A stretch of DNA of 64,000 nucleotides from Hyphomicrobiales bacterium (GTDB lineage Bacteria > Pseudomonadota > Alphaproteobacteria > Rhizobiales > Rhizobiaceae): contig UBPA01000003.1 of assembly GCA_900467185.1 (NCBI GenBank), positions 806,001-870,000 of the forward strand. The letters are read 5' to 3'. Below are positions 1 to 9,859 of the stretch, piece by piece. Positions within the stretch are counted from its first letter, which is position 1, and the number at the start of each line of letters is the position of its first letter. Both the position numbers and the translations under genes were made by a program. The notes below the pieces were generated by a model. The model saw nothing but the letters and a program-made list of their open reading frames with translations, was not told the DNA's origin and did no database searches.

Positions 1-2
1 CG

Positions 3-134
3 GTGCGGCTCTCCCCTCCCGAGCTTCCCTTCGCCGTCGTCAAGGTTCTGGCGCCCGCGCTCGAAAATCCGGAGGGGAAGCGCCGGCAGCGATACGGGAC
101 GCGCGCGCTCCGCCAGACACTGGTGCAAGGATGA
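3..134 (+). CDS. YcaO-domain protein, C-terminal fragment (cut by window edge)
   Basis: Reading frame 3 is open from the window edge and ends at TGA 132-134, giving the last 43 residues of a protein. The fragment contains a PFAVVKVLAPALE stretch and then RRQRYGTRAL, which resemble the C-terminal end of YcaO cyclodehydratase proteins, where a proline-rich tail follows the ATP-binding core. YcaO enzymes activate backbone amides with ATP to make azolines, thioamides or amidines in peptides or proteins. The family call rests on this short tail plus the immediately following TfuA-type gene, the usual partner of YcaO. The catalytic part is outside the window, so substrate and chemistry cannot be judged. 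Confidence 0.72.
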   Translation: MRLSPPELPFAVVKVLAPALENPEGKRRQRYGTRALRQTLVQG

Positions 135-141
135 GACGAGC

Positions 142-873
142 ATGAAAGTTCTGTTTGTCGGGCCAACGCTGCCGGACGCCGCGCGATGCGCGCCCGGCCT
201 CGACATCCGGCCGCCCGCCATCCAGGGCGATCTCTATCGCGCGGTGCGCGATGGCGCCGTCGTGATCGGGCTGGTCGATGGCGGGTTCGAATACACCGCC
301 CCTGTCTGGCACAAGGAGATCCTCTACGCCTTGTCCGAGGGCGTCGCGGTTCTGGGTGCCGCCAGCATGGGCGCGCTGCGGGCGGCCGAGTGCCGGGCCT
401 TCGGCATGGTCGGCATCGGAACAATCGCGCAGGCCTATGCCGACGGCACGCTGGTGGACGATGCCGATGTGGCGCAGCTTCACGCACCGGCCGAACTCGG
501 CTGGGCGAGCCTGACCGAGCCTCTGGTCAATATCGTCGCCACGCTGCAGCAGCCCCATCTGCCGGCCGGCTTCACGCCGGACCTGTGCGACCGGATCGAA
601 GCGGCCGCGCGCCAGCTGCATTTCAAGGAGCGGACCTGGGCGGCCATCGCCGATCGCATCGACTTTCCGGACGCAGGACTTCGCACGAAGCTCGAAAAGG
701 ACCTGAAGGCCAGCGCCTGCAACCGCAAGCGGGAGGATGCCCTGCTTCTGGTCGCAGCGATGACGGCGCATGCCGGCGAACGGTCGCCCGACCGGCCCGC
801 TTGGGTCTTTCAGGAGACGACGCTCTGGCGCGACCTTCTGGACCGGGAAAATGCGAAACTGCTTATGTTTTGA
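142..873 (+). CDS. TfuA-like protein (YcaO partner)
   Basis: A 243-residue protein starting at ATG 142, seven bases after the YcaO stop, so the two are almost certainly co-transcribed. The N-terminal MKVLFVGPTLP and the VVIGLVDGGFE and GAASMGALRAAE segments (about residues 40-80) are typical of the TfuA family, named from the trifolitoxin cluster. In known systems TfuA works with YcaO, for example in thioamide formation, probably by supplying sulfide. The protein looks soluble and full length, with no signal peptide. No obvious peptide precursor, protease or exporter gene lies downstream inside the window, so whether this pair modifies a RiPP or a housekeeping protein is open. Confidence 0.85.
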   Translation: MKVLFVGPTLPDAARCAPGLDIRPPAIQGDLYRAVRDGAVVIGLVDGGFEYTAPVWHKEILYALSEGVAVLGAASMGALRAAECRAFGMVGIGTIAQAYADGTLVDDADVAQLHAPAELGWASLTEPLVNIVATLQQPHLPAGFTPDLCDRIEAAARQLHFKERTWAAIADRIDFPDAGLRTKLEKDLKASACNRKREDALLLVAAMTAHAGERSPDRPAWVFQETTLWRDLLDRENAKLLMF

Positions 874-889
874 AGGACCTCTACCCGCT

Positions 890-928
890 CGTGACAAGTC
901 ACGCTTTGCATGTCACGGCAATGTCACG
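890..928 (+). promoter_or_regulatory. GTCAC repeat cluster between tfuA and a small gene
   Basis: The palindrome CGTGAC-AA-GTCACG (890-903) is followed by two identical heptamers ATGTCAC at 910-916 and 921-927, separated by four bases. The 7-4-7 layout with an 11-bp period is that of a PHO box (consensus in rhizobia CTGTCAT-N4-CTGTCAT), with five of seven matches per unit. It lies upstream of the 80-residue gene at 986. A possible -10 (TACAGT, 951-956) is further away than usual for a PhoB promoter, so the regulator is uncertain. Confidence 0.4.
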
Positions 929-985
929 CGCGATTTCCTCCGTCAGCGTCTACAGTCATTCCGGGACAACGGAACGGCTTGGAAC

Positions 986-1228
986 ATGACACTCAGCAAC
1001 CCGCACGCGGAACAGATCGACGTCGCTCACGCAGAGCGAGACCCTCAGGAAGTCCGGGCCCTCGCCCGGTTGATCGTGTTCGCCCGGCAGAATGCGATCG
1101 ATCTCAATATGGAACATGCGGTGCATTGCCTCGATCTCGCTCTGCGATCGGTTCTGCAGGAAGGCGACAGCACCTTCGATGGTCTCGCCTTCCCCGATTC
1201 GAGCCTGCAGAGGCTGCGCGCACATTAA
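986..1228 (+). CDS. Small conserved-type hypothetical protein, 80 aa
   Basis: The start at ATG 986 gives an 80-residue acidic, largely helical protein without signal peptide or membrane segment. I do not recognise a named family. It is credible as a gene because it sits between an apparent promoter region with GTCAC repeats and a clear hairpin terminator at 1275-1305, and its codon use matches its neighbours. A region near residues 25-60 (Leu/Ala/Val-rich with regularly spaced charges) would form amphipathic helices. It has one Cys and no Ser/Thr/Cys-rich tail, so it does not resemble a typical YcaO substrate, although it directly follows the YcaO-TfuA pair. Confidence 0.6.
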   Translation: MTLSNPHAEQIDVAHAERDPQEVRALARLIVFARQNAIDLNMEHAVHCLDLALRSVLQEGDSTFDGLAFPDSSLQRLRAH

Positions 1229-1274
1229 TTGCCGTCGCGGCTTCGCCGTCGGGCAGGTACGAACGGACACTCTC

Positions 1275-1305
1275 GCCTCGGCCTCCGGCCGGGGCTTTCT
1301 TGTCT
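1275..1305 (+). terminator. Rho-independent terminator after the 80-aa gene
   Basis: GCCTCGGCC pairs with GGCCGGGGC (one G-U pair) around a TCC loop and is followed by TTTCTTGTCT. It separates the plus-strand gene from the convergent yehW-type gene. Confidence 0.75.
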
Positions 1306-1327
1306 CTGGAGATCGGATATCGGTAAT

Positions 1328-2116
1328 TCAGAGCCCCGCGCGGCGGCGCAGGCGGGCTTCCAACGCCGAGAGACCGTCGTAGATGAGAACGGCGAGCGCC
1401 CCGACGATCAGGCCGCCCTGGAGGATGAAGGCGAGGTTGTTGGACTGGAGGCCGGCGATGATGACCTCGCCCAGCGTCCGCGCCGCAACCGTGGAGCCGA
1501 TCGTCGCCGTGGCGAGGCTGACGGTGATCGACAGCCGGATTCCGGCGAGAATGACGGGGGCTGCGAGCGGCAGCTCTACCCGGAACAGGCGCTGCCTGTC
1601 CGTCATGCCGGCGCCCTTTGCGGCCTCCATCACGGCTGGCGGCAGGGTGGTCAGCGCCGTCAGGGTGTTTTCGAAAATCGGCAGCAAACCATAGAGAAAA
1701 AGCGCCACCAGCGTCGGCTTCTCCCCGAAGCCGAGAGCGGGCACCGAAAGCGCGAGGACGGCGACCGGGGGAAAGGTCTGCCCGACATTGACAAGGCTGC
1801 GCGACAGGGGAAGGAACTCCGCCCCGAACGGCCGCGTCACGAGAATGGCGAGGGTGACCGCGACCAGAATGGCCGCCGTCGTGGCGATCGCGACGATGCG
1901 CAGGTGCAGCAGCGTCAAGGTGAAGAGGCTCCCCTGATTGTAGATCGCCGGCGCATTGTCTTGCACCAGCGGCCTCAGGATCGGTTCGAAGACCGCCGGC
2001 GCGAGGAGGAAGGTGAGAAGCGCGACGAGCAGCAGCGTCCGCAGGGCCAGCGGTATCCACGTGCCTGTCCGCGGTGCTTCCGCGGCGCGGCCGGTCTTTG
2101 CGGGAGACACCGTCAT
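1328..2116 (-). CDS. yehW: Osmoprotectant-type ABC transporter permease (YehW-like)
   Basis: A 262-residue inner-membrane permease with about six hydrophobic segments. The EAA-type cytoplasmic loop is visible as EAAKGAGMTDRQRLFRVELP (around residues 160-180). The chosen ATG at 2116 overlaps the upstream ATPase stop by ATGA, so translation is probably coupled; the longer open frame upstream is not used. Gene order substrate-binding protein, permease, ATPase, permease equals that of E. coli osmF-yehY-yehX-yehW, an importer for glycine-betaine-like compounds. It pairs with the second permease at 3048-4214. The exact ligand is inferred from family only. Confidence 0.85.
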   Translation of the reverse strand: MTVSPAKTGRAAEAPRTGTWIPLALRTLLLVALLTFLLAPAVFEPILRPLVQDNAPAIYNQGSLFTLTLLHLRIVAIATTAAILVAVTLAILVTRPFGAEFLPLSRSLVNVGQTFPPVAVLALSVPALGFGEKPTLVALFLYGLLPIFENTLTALTTLPPAVMEAAKGAGMTDRQRLFRVELPLAAPVILAGIRLSITVSLATATIGSTVAARTLGEVIIAGLQSNNLAFILQGGLIVGALAVLIYDGLSALEARLRRRAGL

Positions 2117-3051
2117 CGGCGCCTCGCGGCGCGGCGGACCAGGCCGTCGAGCGTGACGCGCCCGATCGGCTGGCCGTCGGCACTGGCAACGGGTGCCGCG
2201 TCCCGGCCGCTCCACAGGAGTTCGGCCAGCGCATCCCGCTGGCTCGTCGCAGCGGCGATGGCGGCGCCGTGCGCCTCCCCCGGCTCGGCGGCGGCACCCG
2301 CCGTCTCGATCGACAGCATGCGGAACGGACGCTCCGTGGCGCCGATCAGCGTTTCGACGAAACCGGTTGCGGGACGCTCCACAAGTTCGGCGGGCGGGCC
2401 GTATTGCACGAGTTCGCCCTTGTCCATGACGGCAATGCGATCTGCAAGGTGGAACGCCTCCTCCATGTCGTGCGTCACGAGAATGATGGTCGTGCCGAGC
2501 AACCGCTGGATCGCCAGCAGGTCCTCCTGCGCCTTGGCGCGGATGATCGGGTCGAGCGCGCCGAAAGGCTCGTCCATGAGGAGCACGTTCGGCTCTGCCG
2601 CCAGCGCGCGGGCAACGCCGACACGCTGCTGCTGGCCGCCCGAGAGTTCATGCGGAAAGCGGTCCGCGAAGGTCTCCGGATCGAGCTGGAAGAGCGCCAG
2701 CAGCTCGGCCACCTTGGCTTTGATGCGGGCGGCATCCCAGCCGAGCAACACAGGCACCGTTGCGATGTTTTCAGCCACCGTGCGGTGCGGAAACAGGCCG
2801 TGGCCCTGGATGGCGTAGCCGATGCGGCGGCGCAGCTCGAAGCCGGGAACGGCGCGGTTGTCCTCGCCATCCAGGCGGATCGTGCCCGAGGTCGGCTCGA
2901 CCAGACGGTTGATCATGCGCAAGAGCGTCGTCTTGCCGGAACCGGAGGTCCCTACGATCACGGTCACCGTTCGCGGGTCGATGGTCATCGTCACATTGTT
3001 GACGACGGTGTTGTCGCCATATCGCTTGGTGATGCCGTCGATTTCGATCAT
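2113..3051 (-). CDS. yehX: Osmoprotectant-type ABC transporter ATPase (YehX/OpuBA-like)
   Basis: A 312-residue ATPase with Walker A (GTSGSGKTTLL), signature [15 protein letters not shown] and Walker B (VLLMDEPFGALD), in canonical order. The Q-loop is YAIQGHGLFPHRTV. After the ATPase core a short C-terminal region (APVASADGQPIGRVTLDGLV) resembles a single CBS half-domain, as in OpuA/OpuB-type ATPases, where two CBS domains can sense ionic strength. It overlaps both flanking permease genes by four bases, making a tight operon. A longer reading frame continues upstream through the neighbour in another frame and is not used. Confidence 0.9.
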   Translation of the reverse strand: MIEIDGITKRYGDNTVVNNVTMTIDPRTVTVIVGTSGSGKTTLLRMINRLVEPTSGTIRLDGEDNRAVPGFELRRRIGYAIQGHGLFPHRTVAENIATVPVLLGWDAARIKAKVAELLALFQLDPETFADRFPHELSGGQQQRVGVARALAAEPNVLLMDEPFGALDPIIRAKAQEDLLAIQRLLGTTIILVTHDMEEAFHLADRIAVMDKGELVQYGPPAELVERPATGFVETLIGATERPFRMLSIETAGAAAEPGEAHGAAIAAATSQRDALAELLWSGRDAAPVASADGQPIGRVTLDGLVRRAARRR

Positions 3052-4214
3052 GCGGTCCTGCCTGCGCGGTTGAGCGGCGCGTTGATCTCGATGAGGGCAT
3101 CGAGGATGATGGCGGCGGCGAAGGCGAGCAGCACGGTCGGTACCGCGCCGAGCAGCACCAGATCCATGGCCGTCTGGCCGATACCCTGAAAGACGAAGAC
3201 GCCGAAGCCGCCGCCGCCGATCAGCGCCGCGATGGTGGCCAGTCCGATATTCTGGACGAGGACGATGCGGATGCCGGTGAGGATGACCGGCAGGGCCAGG
3301 GGGAACTCGACCCGCAGCAGCCGCTGCGCGCCCGTCATGCCGATGCCGCGCGCGGCTTCGTTCGCCTCGCGGGGCACGCCCGCAAGCCCCACCACCGTGT
3401 TGGCGACGACGGGCAGCAGCGAATAGAGAAATAGCGCGACGAAAGCCGGTGCGGCGCCGATGCCGCGCACGCCGATCGAATAGGCGCCGGGCACGTTGAC
3501 CGCGATCCAGCCGAGCGGCGCGATGAGAATGCCGAACAGCGCGATCGAGGGGATCGTCTGGATGAGGTTGAGGACGTTGAGCACGCCGGCCCGCAGAGGT
3601 CGCACCCGGTGACAGAGGATGCCGAGCGGCAGGCCGACCACGACGGCGGCAATCAGCGAACCGATCGCCAGCGTCACATGCTTGGCCGCTTCGGTCCAGA
3701 AGACATCCGCCCGCCCCGAATACTCTTTCAAAAGCGACAGCGCGTCCCACCGCCCGGAGGCCAGGACCGCGGCAAGCGCGCCGAGCGTCACGCCGAGGAG
3801 AAGCACGCGGACCGCGGGCTTCGGCTTCAACCGGGTGATGGCATCGGCCGCGAGCAGCAGGAAGGCGAAAAGAAGGACCCAGAAGCCGGATGCCGGGGAA
3901 ACCCGCGCATAGGTGTTGCCCTCCGGCGTCAGAAAGCGCCCCGCCGTGCCGATGAGCAGCATCAGCCCGAGCACGCCCGCGGCGGCGACGCCAAGCCTCG
4001 CTGCGGCCGGGGTTCGAAGGAGCGCGAGGAGGGCCGCAACGACGAGCGCGATGATGAGCGCCATGCCCCAGCCGGACGGCAGGGATTCGAGGATGGACCG
4101 CGGACCACCCGGCACGATCCGGTTGGCGCGGAACGTCGCGAACGGCGCCAGAAGCGTGCCGACGCCCAAAAGGATGGCGATCAGGACACCGAGCTTGTCG
4201 AAGCGAATGCGCAT
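3048..4214 (-). CDS. yehY: Osmoprotectant-type ABC transporter permease (YehY-like)
   Basis: A 388-residue permease. The N-terminal third holds extra hydrophobic segments (about residues 8-30, 50-70, 80-95, 110-130), and the C-terminal half is the transport domain with the loop EANEAARGIGMTGAQRLLRV. This two-part layout and length match YehY (about 385 residues). The start at ATG 4214 is preferred over the upstream open frame because it begins the first hydrophobic segment with MRIRFDKLG. The stop overlaps the ATPase start. It follows osmF after about 170 bases that contain two hairpins, a common way to lower expression of membrane parts relative to the binding protein. Confidence 0.87.
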   Translation of the reverse strand: MRIRFDKLGVLIAILLGVGTLLAPFATFRANRIVPGGPRSILESLPSGWGMALIIALVVAALLALLRTPAAARLGVAAAGVLGLMLLIGTAGRFLTPEGNTYARVSPASGFWVLLFAFLLLAADAITRLKPKPAVRVLLLGVTLGALAAVLASGRWDALSLLKEYSGRADVFWTEAAKHVTLAIGSLIAAVVVGLPLGILCHRVRPLRAGVLNVLNLIQTIPSIALFGILIAPLGWIAVNVPGAYSIGVRGIGAAPAFVALFLYSLLPVVANTVVGLAGVPREANEAARGIGMTGAQRLLRVEFPLALPVILTGIRIVLVQNIGLATIAALIGGGGFGVFVFQGIGQTAMDLVLLGAVPTVLLAFAAAIILDALIEINAPLNRAGRTA

Positions 4215-4315
4215 GCCTCTCCTGACGTTGAGAAGGACGACCCGGCACGACAAGCCTGCTCGGGCTCCGGGACATGGGCTTTGTCGTGTGAGAACTTACA
4301 AGAGATGCGCAGGAT

Positions 4316-4373
4316 GTCCGCCACCGTCGTTCGATGGCGGACCTGAAAAGACCGGGAGACGTTCGTCGCCCGG
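4316..4373 (-). terminator. Two hairpins between osmF and yehY (partial terminator/attenuator)
   Basis: On the minus strand, directly after osmF, CCGGG and CCCGG arms (4352-4373) are followed by TCTTTT, which looks like a leaky terminator. A second hairpin with 8-bp arms GTCCGCCA and TGGCGGAC (4316-4342) follows. Such structures often keep the binding-protein transcript more abundant than the permease part. Confidence 0.6.
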
Positions 4374-4382
4374 CCCTGTCGC

Positions 4383-5294
4383 TTACTTCAGAAAGCCGTT
4401 CTTTTTCAGGAAGTCCTCGGCCACGGCCTTGGCCGGCTCGCCGCCCACCTGCACGCGACCGTTGAGGTCCTGCAGGGTCACGAGATCGAGCTTTTCGAAG
4501 ACGGGCTTCAGAAGCGTCTCGATCTCGGGGTTCTCCTTCAGTACGGCTTCGCGAATGATCGGCGCGGGCTGGTAGACCGGCTGGACGCCCTTGTCGTCTT
4601 CGAGAACGACGAGGCCGGACGGTGCGATGCCACCGTCGGTGCCGTAGACCATGGCTGCATTGGCGCCGTTCGTCTGGTTGGCGGCAGCGGCGATGGTGGC
4701 CGCAGTGTCGCCGCCCGACAGCGTGATCAGCTGGTCAGGCTTCAGCGTAAAGCCGTAGGTGATCTGGAAGGCTGGAAGGGCGGCGGCGGAATTGACGAAT
4801 TCCGAGGAGGCCGCAAGCTTCACCGTGCCGCCATCCGTGACGTATTTGCCGAAGTCGGAGAAGGTCTTGACCTTGGCGCTGTCGGCAAGGTCCTTGCGGA
4901 TCGCAACGGCCCAGGTGTTGTTGGCCGGCGACGGCGTCAGCCAGACGATCTTGTTGGCGTCGTAGTCGAGCTTCTTGGCCTCTTCATAGGCCTTGGCGGC
5001 ATCCTTCCAGGCGGGGTCCTCGGCCTTTTCGAAGAAGAACGCGGCATTGCCCGTATATTCTGGATAGATGTCGATCTCGCCGGCGGTGATCGCCTTGCGC
5101 ACGACCGGCGTCGCGCCGAGCTGCACGCGGTCCGTCGTCTTGATGCCGTTCGCATTCAGGACGGACAGGATGATGTTGCCGAGCACGCCACCTTCGGTAT
5201 CGATCTTGGAGGACACGACGACCTCGGCCTGGGCCGCGGCGGAAAAGGACAGGACCGCGGCTGCCGCCGCGATGAGTGTAGACTTGAGACGCAC
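4383..5294 (-). CDS. osmF: Osmoprotectant ABC transporter substrate-binding protein (OsmF/YehZ-like)
   Basis: A 303-residue periplasmic protein. GTG at 5294 is the chosen start because it is preceded by a good AGGGGAG ribosome binding site and opens a clear signal peptide (VRLKSTLIAAAAAVLSFSAAAQA). The mature part starts EVVVSSKIDTEGGVLG and contains EIDIYPEYTGNAAFFF, a hallmark of the OpuAC/OsmF-type glycine-betaine-binding family. It is the first gene of the four-gene importer. Length fits the family (about 300). Ligand affinity cannot be read from sequence; the OsmF system is known to have weak betaine affinity in enterobacteria. Confidence 0.88.
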   Translation of the reverse strand: MRLKSTLIAAAAAVLSFSAAAQAEVVVSSKIDTEGGVLGNIILSVLNANGIKTTDRVQLGATPVVRKAITAGEIDIYPEYTGNAAFFFEKAEDPAWKDAAKAYEEAKKLDYDANKIVWLTPSPANNTWAVAIRKDLADSAKVKTFSDFGKYVTDGGTVKLAASSEFVNSAAALPAFQITYGFTLKPDQLITLSGGDTAATIAAAANQTNGANAAMVYGTDGGIAPSGLVVLEDDKGVQPVYQPAPIIREAVLKENPEIETLLKPVFEKLDLVTLQDLNGRVQVGGEPAKAVAEDFLKKNGFLK

Positions 5295-5379
5295 GTGAAT
5301 TCTCCCCTGATGGTAGCCTATCGTCCACGCGATGGCAGCGATCGTCGCGGCATAAGCTGCCATATGTGGCGACATCGGA

Positions 5380-5415
5380 GGAAAAACAGAGCGGTCGCAG
5401 GGCAAAATGCGACCG
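5380..5415 (-). terminator. Terminator of the ABC-F gene
   Basis: Perfect 8-bp arms CGGTCGCA and TGCGACCG, followed on the minus strand by CTCTGTTTTT. It lies just downstream of the ABC-F stop and within the leader region of osmF. Confidence 0.75.
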
Positions 5416-5432
5416 GTTCGTTTCAACGCAGC

Positions 5433-7055
<1,623 letters not shown>

Positions 7056-7156
7056 GATCGGTCGGGCCCGGCTGCGTTGCGGGTCGCCTTATGGCACGGG
7101 ATCGCCCTGTTGTCCCGGCTTTTTGCTGCAGCGCACGCCAGCCATATCCCGAAGTG

Positions 7157-8434
7157 TCACAGCAGAGATACGCCGATCAGGGTGGCGATGGAGAGGAGGA
7201 GCGCGGGGATCATCACCACGACCCCGAGCTTCAGGAACTGCCACGTCCCGACTTCGATGCCCTCGCGGCGCAGGGCCGTCAGCCAGAGGATGGTGGCGAG
7301 CGAGCCGGTGACGGAGAGATTGGGCCCGAGATCGACGCCGATGAGGATGGCGGCGGCAACGAGGCTCGGCGCGCCTGCGGCCTGAACGGCGCTGCCGGCG
7401 AAGAGCCCGGCCGGCAGGTTGTTGACGAGGTTTGCCGCAAAGCCGACACCGACGCCGGCGACCCCGGCCGTCCAGGCGGGCGATGTCGCCGCGCTGCGGG
7501 CAAGGATATCGCCGAGCATGCCGACGAGCCCGGTGCCGCTCAGCGCCTCCACGATGACGAAGAGGCCGGCGACCAGCGGCAGGACGCTCCAGGAGATGCC
7601 CTTGACGACCTCCACGGGCGGCTCGCGATTGACCACGACGATCAGCAGCGTCGTGGCGATGCCGGCCACGAAGGTGGGAAGGCCGAGGTCGAGATCGAGC
7701 GCGGAGACGATGACGAGGCCGATGGCCGTCAGGGCAAGGCCGATGCCGGCGACGCGCGCGGCGGGCGACAGGCTGGGCGTCGGCACGTCGGCGGCGACCG
7801 TTTCCGAGGCGAGGGTGCGGCGCTGTGTGAAGGCCAGCGCCGCATAGGTGACGAGGATGGCGACGATCGACGGCAGCGTGAAGGTGCGCAGCCACTCCCC
7901 GAGCGGCGGCATCTCGCCGCCGCCGAAGATCACGAGGTTGGCGGGATTGGAAATCGGCAGCACGAAGCTCGCGGCATTGGCAATGAAGGCGCAGATCAAG
8001 AGATAGGGCAGCGGCTTTGCAACCTTTGCCGCCCGCGTGGCGGCATAGACGGCCGGCGTCAGCACCACGGCCGTGGCATCGTTGGAGAGAAACACGGTGA
8101 CGAGCACGCCGACCGCGTAGATCAGGAAGAACAGGCGCTTCGGCGATCCCTTCGCGTGGCGCGTCGCGATGGCGGCGAGCCAGTCGAACAGACCTTCCTT
8201 GCGCGCCAGTTCCGACAACAGCATCATGCCGACCAGGAAAAGATAGACGTCCGTGCCGCGGGCGATGCCGGTCCACACCGCCGACAGCGGCATGAGGCCG
8301 AGCGCTGCGATGACCGCGGCACCGAGCACGGCCCAGACGGCCTCCGGCAGACGGAACGGCCGGGTGATGACGCCGGCGACGGCAAGGGCCGAGAGGACCC
8401 AGGTGAGCATGACGGGGGACAGAAACGTCGGCAT
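7157..8434 (-). CDS. ArsB/SLC13-type anion transporter
   Basis: A 425-residue membrane protein with about 11 hydrophobic segments. Motifs FLSNDATAVVLTPAVYA (around residues 115-130), ISNPANLVIFGGG (about 160-172) and LVNNLPAGLFAG (about 335-346) are characteristic of the ArsB/NhaD (ion transporter) superfamily, which includes arsenite efflux pumps. Length matches ArsB (about 429). There is no arsR, arsC or arsH nearby, so arsenite is a family-based guess; other anions are possible. It lies between an ABC-F gene and a nucleotide cyclase, all on the minus strand with gaps of 60-100 bases. Confidence 0.8.
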   Translation of the reverse strand: MPTFLSPVMLTWVLSALAVAGVITRPFRLPEAVWAVLGAAVIAALGLMPLSAVWTGIARGTDVYLFLVGMMLLSELARKEGLFDWLAAIATRHAKGSPKRLFFLIYAVGVLVTVFLSNDATAVVLTPAVYAATRAAKVAKPLPYLLICAFIANAASFVLPISNPANLVIFGGGEMPPLGEWLRTFTLPSIVAILVTYAALAFTQRRTLASETVAADVPTPSLSPAARVAGIGLALTAIGLVIVSALDLDLGLPTFVAGIATTLLIVVVNREPPVEVVKGISWSVLPLVAGLFVIVEALSGTGLVGMLGDILARSAATSPAWTAGVAGVGVGFAANLVNNLPAGLFAGSAVQAAGAPSLVAAAILIGVDLGPNLSVTGSLATILWLTALRREGIEVGTWQFLKLGVVVMIPALLLSIATLIGVSLL

Positions 8435-8496
8435 GGTGTTCCGGCTGTGTTGACGGGTGGAGACGGGCCGCGAAGCGGGGTGTCGAGGCCGGTCTT

Positions 8497-9714
8497 CTAG
8501 CCTGCCTGCACCCGCACGCGAAAGGCGCTGATCGGCTGGGCGATGTTCTTGACATGCTGGAAGCCGAGATCGTCGAACGTCAGAGGGCGCTGCTTGCGGA
8601 CATGGTCGCGCACCGTGCGGGAGATGCAGATCGCGCCGGGCTCGGCCAGCGCCTCCAGCCGTGCCGCCACATTGACCGTATCGCCGAAGACGTCGCCGTC
8701 CTGCACCACGACATCGCCGACATTGATGCCGATCCGGAACATCAGCCGAGCGTCGTCCTCGAGGCGGTCATTCACCTCCGCCATCGCCTGCTGGATCTCG
8801 ATCGCGCAATCGATGGCGGAGAGGGCGCTGGCAAAGGCGGCGAGAACACTGTCGCCCGCGGTGGTGACGATCGTGCCGCTGTGATTCTCGATGATCGGAT
8901 CGATCCGGTCGCGCACGATCTTGAGGCGGGCGAGCGTCTTCGTCTCGTCGCCCTCCATCAGACGGGAATAGCCGACGACATCGGCCGCCATGATGGCGAG
9001 CAGACGACGGTCGAGACGCGAGAGCAGCTCGTCGCGCGTCAGCTCGGCGGAGCGGGCGCGGCGCGCAGTGGCGCGGACCGCCACGAGCGCGAAGACGGCG
9101 GTGAGCAGCGCCAGCGCGAAGACCACCATTTCCATGCGCGCGCCGGCCTGGCGCGCTTCGGCCACACGTGCCATGCGCTGGTTGCTCTCCTCCGCCCGCA
9201 TGGTCTTCAGCGCGTTACGCACGCCGTCCATCAGCATCTTGCCCTGGCCGGTCTTCATGATGGCGAGCGCCCCTGCCGTATCGCCCTCGCGCTGGCGGTC
9301 GATACTCTGGCGCAGCTCCGACAGCTTCTGGACGATCAGCGAGCGCAGCACGGCGACGTTGGCATCCTGACGCGTGTTGTCGGAAAGCCCCGTGGCAAGC
9401 TCCTCCATCATGCGGTCGATATCCGCGATCGACGCCTCGTAGGGCTCCAGATAGGCCCGGTCTTGCGTGATGAGGTAGCCGCGCTGCCCGATCTCGGCAT
9501 CCTGCAACAGCGATTGCAGGGTCGAGATCCGCCGCTCGTTGCCGATCGTGTGGGCGATGGCCTCCTGCGCCTCGCGTTCGCGCTGGGACAGGAGAACCGA
9601 GGCGCCGATGGAGGCGAAGGCGACGAAGAGCATCGCGACGATGATCATGCCCGCGCTCTGGCGCACCTCGTTGCGCGCCTGCAGCAGGAACTTGTTCACC
9701 GTCGGTCTGGCCAT
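8497..9714 (-). CDS. Membrane class III adenylate/guanylate cyclase with CHASE3 sensor
   Basis: A 405-residue protein: membrane segment at about 22-43, periplasmic CHASE3-like helical region (about 45-185, containing LLQDAEIGQRGYLITQD), second membrane segment (194-213), and a class III cyclase domain (235-400). The cyclase has AADVVGYSRLME with the metal-binding Asp245, TTAGDSVLAAF with the second metal Asp, and FGDTVNVAARLE, so the catalytic core looks intact. It probably makes cAMP in response to a periplasmic or membrane signal. Rhizobia carry many such cyclases. A GAGGGA ribosome binding site precedes the ATG. Confidence 0.88.
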   Translation of the reverse strand: MARPTVNKFLLQARNEVRQSAGMIIVAMLFVAFASIGASVLLSQREREAQEAIAHTIGNERRISTLQSLLQDAEIGQRGYLITQDRAYLEPYEASIADIDRMMEELATGLSDNTRQDANVAVLRSLIVQKLSELRQSIDRQREGDTAGALAIMKTGQGKMLMDGVRNALKTMRAEESNQRMARVAEARQAGARMEMVVFALALLTAVFALVAVRATARRARSAELTRDELLSRLDRRLLAIMAADVVGYSRLMEGDETKTLARLKIVRDRIDPIIENHSGTIVTTAGDSVLAAFASALSAIDCAIEIQQAMAEVNDRLEDDARLMFRIGINVGDVVVQDGDVFGDTVNVAARLEALAEPGAICISRTVRDHVRKQRPLTFDDLGFQHVKNIAQPISAFRVRVQAG

Positions 9715-9859
9715 GGTCCCTCACGCAGCAGCGTCACGGGCGTGCCGTGCGGCCCCGTGTGACAGATACATGTGGTCGTCCCGTCGAATGGAAAGCGTCG
9801 GCCGCGCATTTATGATGCACGGCTTTTCCACCTGATCCTCACGTGCCGACCGATCGGCG

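Noticed and set aside
1229-2818. 529-codon plus-strand frame opposite yehW and yehX
   Set aside because: It is antisense to two well-supported transporter genes, is extremely Arg/Gly/Asp-rich and has no recognisable domain; a GC-rich third-position shadow.
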